This document shows, one piece after another, positions 1 through 5,487 of a stretch of DNA of 5,799 bases. The notes below the pieces were generated by a model. It worked only from the letters and a program-made list of their open reading frames with translations, did no database searches and was not told the origin of the DNA. Source of the DNA: Ideonella_A sp031398385 (GTDB lineage: Bacteria; Pseudomonadota; Gammaproteobacteria; Burkholderiales; Burkholderiaceae_C); assembly GCA_031398385.1 (NCBI GenBank), contig JANNNE010000336.1:1-5799 (forward strand). Direction: 5' to 3'. The first letter of the stretch is position 1. Every line of letters begins with the position of its first letter. The position numbers and the translations under genes were made by a program.

Positions 1-1
1 C

Positions 2-193
2 CTCGCCCATGAACGCAGCGGCAGCCGCGCCGGGCAGCCCGACTATTTGCCGGCATTGCAACGTGAGTTGGTCGCGGTGATCTCGAAGTATGTCTCGATC
101 AATTCCGACGACATCAAGGTCAGCGTCGAGCGCCAGGACGATCTGGAGGTGCTCGAGGTGAAGATCGAGTTGCCGGATCAGGGAAGCCGCTGA
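2..193 (+). CDS. minE: MinE, cell division topological specificity factor (3' end only)
   Basis: This is the C-terminal 63 codons of MinE, truncated at its 5' end by the window edge. MinE drives the pole-to-pole oscillation of MinCD and so restricts FtsZ ring assembly to midcell. The fragment opens at LAHERS, the end of the MinD-binding helix region. It continues through the topological specificity domain with the family-typical stretches PDYLPALQREL, VISKYV, DDIKVSVERQDDLEVLEVKIELP, which I split here as conserved blocks. It ends at TGA 191-193. An insertion-like GSRAG follows HERS, where many homologues have a shorter turn. It is the last gene of a presumed minC-minD-minE operon lying to the left. 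It is convergent with the transporter operon and ends 62 bp from it. Identification is by recognition of the family sequence and is strong. Confidence 0.95.
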   Translation, partial: LAHERSGSRAGQPDYLPALQRELVAVISKYVSINSDDIKVSVERQDDLEVLEVKIELPDQGSR

Positions 194-205
194 GCCGTTC
201 GCTCC

Positions 206-223
206 GGCGCGGCTGGCCGCGCT
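206..223. terminator. GC-rich hairpin between convergent minE and transporter genes
   Basis: GCGCGG (207-212) pairs with CCGCGC (217-222) around a CTGG loop, and a G-T pair at 206/223 can extend it. It sits in the 62-bp gap between two converging genes, where a bidirectional terminator is expected. No T-tract follows on either strand, so it is at best a weak or Rho-assisted terminator. Confidence 0.3.
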
Positions 224-255
224 ACCGCAGGAGCTGGCGCAAGGCTCGAATCCAC

Positions 256-2490
256 TCAGGGCTGAGTATCCCACCAGCCTGGCAAGTCGCCGTCGTCGTT
301 CGTTGCGATGGACTGCTCGAGTGCGGGCACGGCGGGCGGACCGGTGACGCTGTCTGCAACGATTTCGTGGCCTGCGGCATCGCGGTCGCTTCGTACATCG
401 CTGAATACCTTGCCGTCGCGCAAGGTGATCACGCGCTGAGCGGCGCGGATCGTTTCCGGTCGGTGCGCCACCACTATTCGGGTGATGTTGGTCTGGCTGA
501 CGGCCTGGTTGACGGCACCCTCGAGCGCGACATCGAGGTGGCTGGTCGCTTCGTCGAGCAGCAGGATCTTTGGCCTGCGGTACAGCGCCCGGGCCAGCAG
601 GATGCGCTGCTTTTGCCCGCCCGAAATCGATGAGCCCATATCGCCGACCAGCGATTCATAGCCCATTGCCATCGCCACGATCTCATTGTGGATCGCTGCC
701 AGTCTGGCGCATTGTTCGATCAGGCCGCGATCGGGTTGCGGCGCGAAGAAACAGATGTTGTCGGCGATCGATCCAGCCAGCAGTTGATCATCCTGCAACA
801 CGACGCCGATCACGCTGCGGTAGGCATCGAGTCCGACATGGGACAGCGGCTCGCCGCCGACCAGGACCTCGCCCGAGGTTGGCGCGATCAGGCTGCTGAG
901 CAGCTTCAGCAGCGTGGTCTTGCCACATCCCGAGGGTCCGACGATCGCGACCGACTCACCAGCTTCAATCTCGAAACTGATCTGGTGCAGAACCCATGGG
1001 TCGTTCTCCCCATAGCGAAAGCTCAACTTGTTGACGCTGACCGACGGATGGATGTCTGCAGGCGTGCGATAGGCCCTGGTTTCCTCAGGTGGCGTCAGCA
1101 CGATATCGGCCAGCCGCTCGCTGTGCAGCCGCAACATCCGCAGGTCGACGCCGGTATCGATCAGCGCGCTGATGCGGCCGGTGAACTGGCTTTTGTAGGC
1201 GATGAACGCGAGCATCATGCCGACCGAGAAGACGTTGTCGAGTACAAGCCGCGCTGCCAGCCAGATGATCAGGATATTCAGGCTGCCCTGCAGCAGGCCA
1301 TTGACGACTCGAAAACCCAGCCGCAGCTTCTGCGTCGTCAAGTCTCGATTGATCGTCTCGACCAGCAGGTTCATCCAATGCGCGCGGCGGACATCCTGTC
1401 CACCGAGCAGCTTGATCGTCCGCACGGCCCGCACGCTTTCCAGGAAGTGGGTGTCGCGCCTGGCCGCCCACACGATGGTTTCCATCGATGCGTCGCGCAG
1501 CGGGGTATACAACGCCCAGCGGATGAGGCCGTAAAGGGCTGCGGCTGCAACGACGACCATGGCCAGCGTCGGACTGAGCACGAACATGATGACCAGCGTG
1601 ATGCTGGCCATCAGGCCATCGAGCAGGGCTTCGACCAGGTCGACGGTCAGGGCCTGCTGGATGACCTCCATCGATCCGAATCGTGAAACGATGTCGCCGA
1701 GCTGTCGCGACTCGAAAAACCCCGCCGACAGGTTCTGCAGGTGGGTGAACAGGTTGCTGCGTCCCTGCAGCTTCAGCGTTGCCGAAAGCACCATCAGCAT
1801 CCAGCCACGCATCGTCGTGAATGTCAGCTGCATCAGCATCAACAAGCCGAAACCCAGCGCCAGCGTGACCAGTAGGTCGCGGTCGGCACTGACCAGTGCG
1901 TTGTCGACCACCAGCTGCAGAAAAAACGGCTGGACCAGACCGAACACTTCGATTGCCAGCGCCAATGCGAACAGTTGGGCGAGCGAACGCTTGAAACCGA
2001 TGACTCGACCGACCACTTCGCTGAGCTTGAGCCGCGGCGGGGCGGCGAGCGGCTTGAAACGGTGAGTCGGAGTCAACTCCAGTGCAACGCCGGAAAAATG
2101 GTTTGATACCTGCTGCAGGCTCAGTCGCCGCTGGCCAAGCGCCGGATCGTGGATCAGCACCTGATTGCCACGCACGGCGCTGAGAACCACAAAATGGTTG
2201 AGATCCCAATGCAGGATGCACGGCGTCTGCAATTGCGAGAGTTCGTGCAGTTCCAGGCGCAGCGGGCGGGTTGCCATGTCCAGCCGGTCGGCCACCGATG
2301 TCAGATCGGACAGCCGCGAACCCTTCAGCGATACGCCGAATCGGCGGCGCAATTCGGCCAGGTCGATGCCTGCCTGGTGGTAGGCAGCGACCATCGCCAG
2401 GCAGGCGAGGCCGCATTCAGCTGCCTCGGTCTGAAGGATCATCGGCAACTCGCGGCCGAACCCGTATCGCAGATTGCCCAGGAAATCCAT
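256..2490 (-). CDS. Peptidase-containing ABC transporter (C39 bacteriocin/microcin exporter, CvaB-type)
   Basis: This 744-residue inner-membrane exporter removes double-glycine leaders and pumps the mature peptide out using ATP. The order is C39 cysteine peptidase (about 1-135), six-helix ABC membrane domain (about 160-460) and nucleotide-binding domain (about 485-705). Peptidase residues are all present: oxyanion Gln20, nucleophile Cys26 in AECGLAC, His99 in LNHFVVL and Asp115 in HDPA. The ATPase has Walker A GPSGCGKT (518-525), Q-loop Gln566, signature ISGGQ (622-626), Walker B ILLLDE (642-647) and H-loop His676, so it should be active. Length is normal for the family, with a Pro/Asp-rich tail of some 40 residues after the ATPase. 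The ATG lies 3 nt after the hlyD-like stop, with only a weak GGGAA (2501-2505) 10 nt upstream, suggesting translational coupling. The likely substrate is the GG-leader peptide at 5014-5211. Colicin V CvaB is the best-known relative; I give no symbol because the peptide differs. Confidence 0.95.
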   Translation of the reverse strand: MDFLGNLRYGFGRELPMILQTEAAECGLACLAMVAAYHQAGIDLAELRRRFGVSLKGSRLSDLTSVADRLDMATRPLRLELHELSQLQTPCILHWDLNHFVVLSAVRGNQVLIHDPALGQRRLSLQQVSNHFSGVALELTPTHRFKPLAAPPRLKLSEVVGRVIGFKRSLAQLFALALAIEVFGLVQPFFLQLVVDNALVSADRDLLVTLALGFGLLMLMQLTFTTMRGWMLMVLSATLKLQGRSNLFTHLQNLSAGFFESRQLGDIVSRFGSMEVIQQALTVDLVEALLDGLMASITLVIMFVLSPTLAMVVVAAAALYGLIRWALYTPLRDASMETIVWAARRDTHFLESVRAVRTIKLLGGQDVRRAHWMNLLVETINRDLTTQKLRLGFRVVNGLLQGSLNILIIWLAARLVLDNVFSVGMMLAFIAYKSQFTGRISALIDTGVDLRMLRLHSERLADIVLTPPEETRAYRTPADIHPSVSVNKLSFRYGENDPWVLHQISFEIEAGESVAIVGPSGCGKTTLLKLLSSLIAPTSGEVLVGGEPLSHVGLDAYRSVIGVVLQDDQLLAGSIADNICFFAPQPDRGLIEQCARLAAIHNEIVAMAMGYESLVGDMGSSISGGQKQRILLARALYRRPKILLLDEATSHLDVALEGAVNQAVSQTNITRIVVAHRPETIRAAQRVITLRDGKVFSDVRSDRDAAGHEIVADSVTGPPAVPALEQSIATNDDGDLPGWWDTQP

Positions 2491-2493
2491 GGC

Positions 2494-3930
2494 TCAGAGC
2501 TTCCCGGTCAATGTGAACAGCGGTTCGAGCACCCATTCGTAGAGCTTGCGGCGCTCGAGCAGGATTTCGGATTCGAGCTGCATGCCTGGATGCAGCGCCT
2601 GTGGCTGGCCGTAGGCGTTGATCGTTTGCTGCTCGAGGGCGACGGTGATGCGGTACAGCGGCTCGCCGGTCGCCGTCAGGCTGGTCAGCCGCGACAGCTG
2701 GGGCGGCAGCTCGCTGGGGCTGATGGCCGTCATCGAGATGGCCTTCACGGTGCCCGCATGGTGGCCGAATTTCTGGTACGGAAAAGCCTGGTAGCGCAGC
2801 AGCACCTGCTGACCAACCCGAACGAAGCCGATCGAGCGGCTCGGGGTGAACAACTGCGCCTCCAGTTTCGAGTCGGCCGGCAACAGGCTGAGCAATGGTG
2901 TTGCGGTACTTGCATTGCTGCCCGCATGAACCTGCATTGCACTGATGGTGCCGCTGGCCGGTGCAACGAGCAGGATGCGCCGACGCGCTTCCGAATTGAC
3001 CAGATCCTGATCGAGTTCCGCCATTGCCCGTTTCAAGCCGGCAATCTGCGATTGCGCCTTGAACGGCAGATCGTCGTATTCGGCCTGCAGGGCTGCCAGT
3101 TCGCGTTCGCGCTCCCCGCGTAGCCGTTCGAGGGTGCGAATCCGACCGCGCTGCTCGAGTTCGTTTTCTTCCTGCTGCTGGATCTGCATCTTCGATGCGA
3201 AGCCCTGGGTGCCCAGATCGCGCATGCGGTCGGCCGACCGGGTGGCGAGTTGCGCCCGGGATTGCTGCACGTTGAGTTCGCGGCTGAACTGTTCGATTTC
3301 CGAGCGCATCGCGTTGAGCCGCCTGCTCAGGCCCTTGCGCTGCTGGGCGAGCAGTCGCTCCTGCTGCTTGATCTCCGTCTCCAGACTTGCCCTGCGGTCG
3401 TCGAGCGAACGGCTGATTTCCGCTTCGGTGCCGACACCGGCGACCCCGGTCTGTCGCTCGGCAGACAGCGCCAGCAACTGGTCACCCTCGCGGACCTGGT
3501 CGCCTTCAGCGTGAAAAACCTCGGTGACGACGCCTTGCTGGGGGGCAAATATCTGGACCAAGCCTTTTTCAGGAACGAGCCAGCCGGTGACGCTCGCCTT
3601 GCGGGTGAATTCGCCCAGCGTCAGCAGGGCGGTCATGGCGGCGATCGCGAGCAGCGCAAGAACCGCGAACAAGCGGTGTGAGGGTCGTGGCGTCAGGAGG
3701 ACGGTACCCAGCCATTGGCTGCGCCGTGCCTCGATCACTTCGCTGCGGAACAACGGCTGCGCGATCTGCCTGTGCTGCGCATCGCCGGCTGGATCCGATA
3801 CCTCGGTCGTCGACGGTGCGGGAAGGCTGCGGCTCGCCGAAAGGCTGGTCGGCGGGACGATCGGTCGGGAACCCGGATCGGAGGCTGGATCATTGGGCGT
3901 CGGCGTGGCCGCTGCGTCGTCGTCGGTCAT
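2494..3930 (-). CDS. HlyD/CvaA-family membrane fusion protein (periplasmic adaptor)
   Basis: This protein of about 478 residues would link the inner-membrane ABC exporter to an outer-membrane TolC-like channel. It has a cytoplasmic N-terminal tail, one membrane helix (about 86-106, RLFAVLALLAIAAMTALL) and a first lipoyl half (about 126-156, with APQQGVV and EGDQVREGDQLL). A long Gln/Glu/Arg-rich coiled-coil hairpin (about 167-315) follows, then the second lipoyl half (APASGTISAMQVHAGS, about 323-338). A beta-barrel region then runs to a C-terminus ending in LYEWVLEPLFTL, typical of the colicin V/haemolysin adaptors. The segment LFRSEVIEARRSQWLG before the helix is also characteristic. The first 55 residues are Asp/Pro/Ser-rich and look disordered. 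I chose the ATG at 3928-3930. A TTG directly before it (3931-3933) gives a one-residue-longer protein, and a GGTGA lies only 4 nt before the ATG, so the start is not firmly decided. It is first in the operon with the ABC gene. Confidence 0.93.
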   Translation of the reverse strand: MTDDDAAATPTPNDPASDPGSRPIVPPTSLSASRSLPAPSTTEVSDPAGDAQHRQIAQPLFRSEVIEARRSQWLGTVLLTPRPSHRLFAVLALLAIAAMTALLTLGEFTRKASVTGWLVPEKGLVQIFAPQQGVVTEVFHAEGDQVREGDQLLALSAERQTGVAGVGTEAEISRSLDDRRASLETEIKQQERLLAQQRKGLSRRLNAMRSEIEQFSRELNVQQSRAQLATRSADRMRDLGTQGFASKMQIQQQEENELEQRGRIRTLERLRGERERELAALQAEYDDLPFKAQSQIAGLKRAMAELDQDLVNSEARRRILLVAPASGTISAMQVHAGSNASTATPLLSLLPADSKLEAQLFTPSRSIGFVRVGQQVLLRYQAFPYQKFGHHAGTVKAISMTAISPSELPPQLSRLTSLTATGEPLYRITVALEQQTINAYGQPQALHPGMQLESEILLERRKLYEWVLEPLFTLTGKL

Positions 3931-4003
3931 CAAGTCACCGGCAACACGGCAGGCCGGCGTCCGGACGCGATAAGCTCAGCGCCATACTGCACAGGAGAAG
4001 CTC
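3931..4003. promoter_or_regulatory. Divergent promoter region between transporter operon and 312-residue gene
   Basis: This 73-bp spacer must hold the promoters of both divergent units. It contains a perfect 12-bp palindrome GCGTCCGGACGC at 3957-3968, placed as an operator could be. Weak -10-like hexamers GATAAG (3969-3974) and CATACT (3983-3988) face the rightward gene, each matching four of six consensus positions. I find no convincing -35 for either, and none for the leftward operon. A dedicated regulator or a non-housekeeping sigma factor is possible. Confidence 0.45.
3993..3997 (+). promoter_or_regulatory. Shine-Dalgarno AGGAG fixing a TTG start
   Basis: AGGAG is followed by 6 nt and then TTG at 4004-4006. 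There is no ATG or GTG between the in-frame TAA at 3971-3973 and residue 28 of the protein, so this site decides the start. The surrounding 10 nt, CACAGGAGAA (3990-3999), are identical to those in front of the peptide gene (5226 down to 5217 on the minus strand). Confidence 0.8.
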
Positions 4004-4942
4004 TTGATATTCAGTCCGGACCTTGCTGCCGCCCCATCGGTGGACGAAGTTCATCTGCTTGGAGTCCCGCCGCTTGCAAACTATGTGGACCATGTCACTC
4101 GTCGGGCGATCGACGGACGAGAGGCCGACGAATCCGCACTGATCGACCAGTGGCGATCTGCTGCGCAGCATTATCAACGCCTGCAGGATAGCGAGGCTGG
4201 GCTTGCCGACCTTGCGGGGCTGGAAAAAATACCCGCAGCGAAGGCCGGGTGGATCGAACGTATTGCCGGCCTTGCGGATTTTGCCGAAGGCTTCGGCGAT
4301 CTCCCGGTGGCGTTTGCAATGGTCGAACTAGACCGGCTGGTCGTCTACCAGCAACATGTCTCATTGACGCACGCCTCAGAATTCACGCAGGCGCTCGAAG
4401 CCGCTGAATCGCCGGAGGACGCGATATTCGAGATCTGCCTGCCGATGCAAGCTCGGCCGCCGCGCATCTTCACGTCGAAATCGGGACGTGGCAAGTTCGT
4501 ATTCCAGTCCGAATTGTCGGATGTCAGGGCTTTCAGCCCTCGTTTGTTCAGCGAGGCAACTGCGCAGACGGTATTGACTTCCAACGGGCAAGCCCATAGC
4601 GGGGTCGCAATAGCTGTCGGTTTCGGCGCTCGCCATTTGAATGTCGTCAGGCTGGGCAAGCGGATGGTATTGAACAATGGCTATCACCGAGCCTACGCCC
4701 TGCGCGCGGCCGGTATCACCCATGTCCCGTGTGTCATCCAGGCGATTGCCCACCCGGAGGAACTGGCGTTCGCCGGCGGCTCGAGCTTGATCGACAATTT
4801 CGACGAGTTGTTCAGATCGCCGCGGCCACCGCTATTCAAGGATTTTTTCGATCCGCAATTGACTACGACGCTGAAATTGCCCAGAACCCGCAAGCAGGTT
4901 CAGATCAGCATCAGCATCGAGACGCTGAGGGTGCCGGGCTGA
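4004..4942 (+). CDS. Uncharacterised 312-residue protein in the peptide-export cassette
   Basis: I do not recognise a characterised family. The protein starts at TTG with a well-placed AGGAG. It has no signal peptide and no convincing membrane segment, so it is probably cytoplasmic. Residues 35-95 look helical. Residues 100-125 (PVAFAMVELDRLVVYQQHVSLTH, split here as PVAFAMVELDRL plus VVYQQHVSLTH) are more hydrophobic. The clearest signature is at about 214-246: VVRLGKRMVLNNGYHRAY followed by ALRAAGITHVPCVIQ. A strand, then an NGYHR turn, a helix and a VPCVI strand resemble the D/N-G-x-H-R motif of ParB/sulfiredoxin-fold domains. That likeness is inference from a short motif. The sequence FDELFRSPRPPLFKDFFDP follows near 266-284. 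The gene is divergent from the transporter operon and convergent with the precursor peptide. This placement suggests a part in peptide maturation, immunity or control, and the sequence does not choose between them. The ORF is complete, ending at TGA 4940-4942. Confidence 0.85.
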   Translation: MIFSPDLAAAPSVDEVHLLGVPPLANYVDHVTRRAIDGREADESALIDQWRSAAQHYQRLQDSEAGLADLAGLEKIPAAKAGWIERIAGLADFAEGFGDLPVAFAMVELDRLVVYQQHVSLTHASEFTQALEAAESPEDAIFEICLPMQARPPRIFTSKSGRGKFVFQSELSDVRAFSPRLFSEATAQTVLTSNGQAHSGVAIAVGFGARHLNVVRLGKRMVLNNGYHRAYALRAAGITHVPCVIQAIAHPEELAFAGGSSLIDNFDELFRSPRPPLFKDFFDPQLTTTLKLPRTRKQVQISISIETLRVPG

Positions 4943-4960
4943 GGGCGTACAGTCGAATCA

Positions 4961-4989
4961 ATCATGTCCGCCCATGGGGCGGACATGAT
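4961..4989. terminator. 13-bp perfect hairpin between convergent genes (bidirectional terminator candidate)
   Basis: ATCATGTCCGCCC (4961-4973) and GGGCGGACATGAT (4977-4989) are exact inverted repeats around a 3-nt ATG spacer. It lies 18 bp after the stop of the 312-residue gene and 24 bp after the stop of the convergent peptide gene, the right place for a shared terminator. Neither side has a clean T-tract, so termination may be imperfect. The stem would in any case stabilise the 3' ends of both mRNAs. Confidence 0.7.
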
Positions 4990-5013
4990 GCAACACAGCC
5001 GTGAGGCGCGGGT

Positions 5014-5211
5014 TTAAACCGGATCAGGCGCGCAGCCGGTGTTCTTGCCCGAGCCGCTGCCCGAACCTGAAGAGCTCTTGCTGCTTCCGCTGCCGGATTT
5101 GCCGCCGCTGCCCGAGCCGCACTTCGACTTCTTGACCTTGACCTTCCGGGGCTTGCAGCCGCCGCTGCCGCCGGTAACCTGGATCAACTCTTCAAGGCTG
5201 AGAACACGCAT
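5014..5211 (-). CDS. Double-glycine-leader precursor peptide, microcin/bacteriocin-like
   Basis: The product is a 65-residue precursor. Residues 1-15, MRVLSLEELIQVTGG, match the GG-leader consensus exactly relative to cleavage after Gly15: Leu -12, Ser -11, Glu -8, Leu -7, Val -4, Gly -2, Gly -1. The colicin V leader has the same plan. The predicted 50-residue core has three parts: a basic loop CKPRKVKVKKSKC between Cys19 and Cys31 with 7 Lys/Arg in 11 residues, a Gly/Ser tract with scattered Lys (32-56), and a tail NTGCAPDPV with a third cysteine, Cys60. A Cys19-Cys31 disulfide is plausible. The core is strongly cationic and carries only one acidic residue (Asp63). The start is supported by AGGAG 7 nt upstream. 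Ser/Gly codons in the tract are mixed, suggesting selection on the peptide rather than a recent repeat expansion. It is the likely cargo of the C39 transporter encoded nearby. An antibacterial role is inferred; a signalling peptide is the main alternative. Confidence 0.85.
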   Translation of the reverse strand: MRVLSLEELIQVTGGSGGCKPRKVKVKKSKCGSGSGGKSGSGSSKSSSGSGSGSGKNTGCAPDPV

Positions 5212-5218
5212 GATTTTT

Positions 5219-5223
5219 CTCCT
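5219..5223 (-). promoter_or_regulatory. Shine-Dalgarno AGGAG of the precursor peptide gene
   Basis: On the minus strand AGGAG is followed by AAAAATC (7 nt) and the ATG at 5211-5209. The strong site and A-rich spacer favour efficient translation of the small peptide gene. Confidence 0.8.
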
Positions 5224-5240
5224 GTGAAGCCGCGCATGCC

Positions 5241-5254
5241 AAATGCATGCATTT
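5241..5254. promoter_or_regulatory. 14-bp perfect palindrome upstream of the peptide gene (operator candidate)
   Basis: AAATGCATGCATTT is fully self-complementary and lies 30 bp before the peptide start codon. A second GCATGC (5234-5239) sits 11 bp from the GCATGC in its centre (5245-5250), about one helical turn away. The same ATGCAT core recurs at 5361-5366. The position is right for a repressor or activator site, but I cannot name a regulator that binds it. Confidence 0.4.
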
Positions 5255-5289
5255 AAAAAACCCCGGGTGGGATCGGCACTACCGCCCGG
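5255..5289 (-). terminator. Intrinsic-terminator-like hairpin with T6 tract in the leader of the peptide gene
   Basis: Read on the minus strand, CCGGGCGG (5289-5282) pairs with CCACCCGG (5270-5263) with one C-A mismatch around an 11-nt loop. GG and TTTTTT (5260-5255) follow. This is the form of a Rho-independent terminator pointing toward the peptide gene, whose ATG is 43 nt further on. It may end an upstream minus-strand transcript, such as the marginal 59-codon ORF at 5279-5458, or act as an attenuator in the peptide mRNA leader. Confidence 0.5.
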
Positions 5290-5458
5290 ACCGTGAAATT
5301 ACCACCTCGACATATTGACACATTTGCACACACTTGCGCGAGCGACTTTGCGCTTGCTCAATGCATGAATCCGTGATCGAGTTGTCGTCTCGCCGCTGAA
5401 CCGCCTCAGAACGCCGCGATCCCGGTGATCGCCTGCCCCAGGTGGATGGGCGTGTCAT
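5279..5458 (-). CDS. Marginal 59-residue ORF with a strong ribosome-binding site
   Basis: The ATG at 5458-5456 is preceded by AAGGAG (5470-5465) at an ideal 6-nt spacing, and the ORF ends with TAG inside the terminator-like hairpin described at 5255-5289. The conceptual product starts MTRPSTWGRRSPGSRR. It is arginine- and serine-rich and has cysteines at 32, 43 and 47, with no GG leader, signal peptide or membrane segment. The Arg/Ser-heavy composition is what out-of-frame GC-rich DNA gives, and codon use is unlike that of the confident genes. It is reported because signal and terminator frame it neatly, but it may well not be translated. Confidence 0.2.
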   Translation of the reverse strand: MTRPSTWGRRSPGSRRSEAVQRRDDNSITDSCIEQAQSRSRKCVQMCQYVEVVISRSGR

Positions 5459-5487
5459 GGCGTACTCCTTGTCGTGTCAGTTCGGCG

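Noticed and set aside
688..1686. Long plus-strand ORF of 332 codons opposite the ABC transporter gene
   Set aside because: It is a GC-rich shadow of the transporter reading frame, which has complete catalytic motifs. The antisense product is Asp/Gln/Arg-rich with no recognisable domain.
2149..3123. Plus-strand ORF of 324 codons spanning the transporter/HlyD junction
   Set aside because: It crosses two confident genes on the opposite strand and has antisense-type composition, so it is a shadow.
5039..5227. 62-codon plus-strand ORF rich in Leu-Pro-Glu opposite the precursor peptide
   Set aside because: It is the antisense reading of the Gly/Ser tract. The minus-strand reading has a perfect GG leader and a strong ribosome-binding site; this one has neither.
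5315..5320. Consensus -35 TTGACA on the plus strand
   Set aside because: No -10-like hexamer lies 15-19 bp downstream (the sequence there is GC-rich), and the next plus gene starts 300 bp away.
5338..5357. Seven-pair stem (GCGAGCG with CGCTTGC) in the intergenic region
   Set aside because: It includes a G-U pair, is stable on only one strand and has no T-tract or partner gene. Chance structure is likely.
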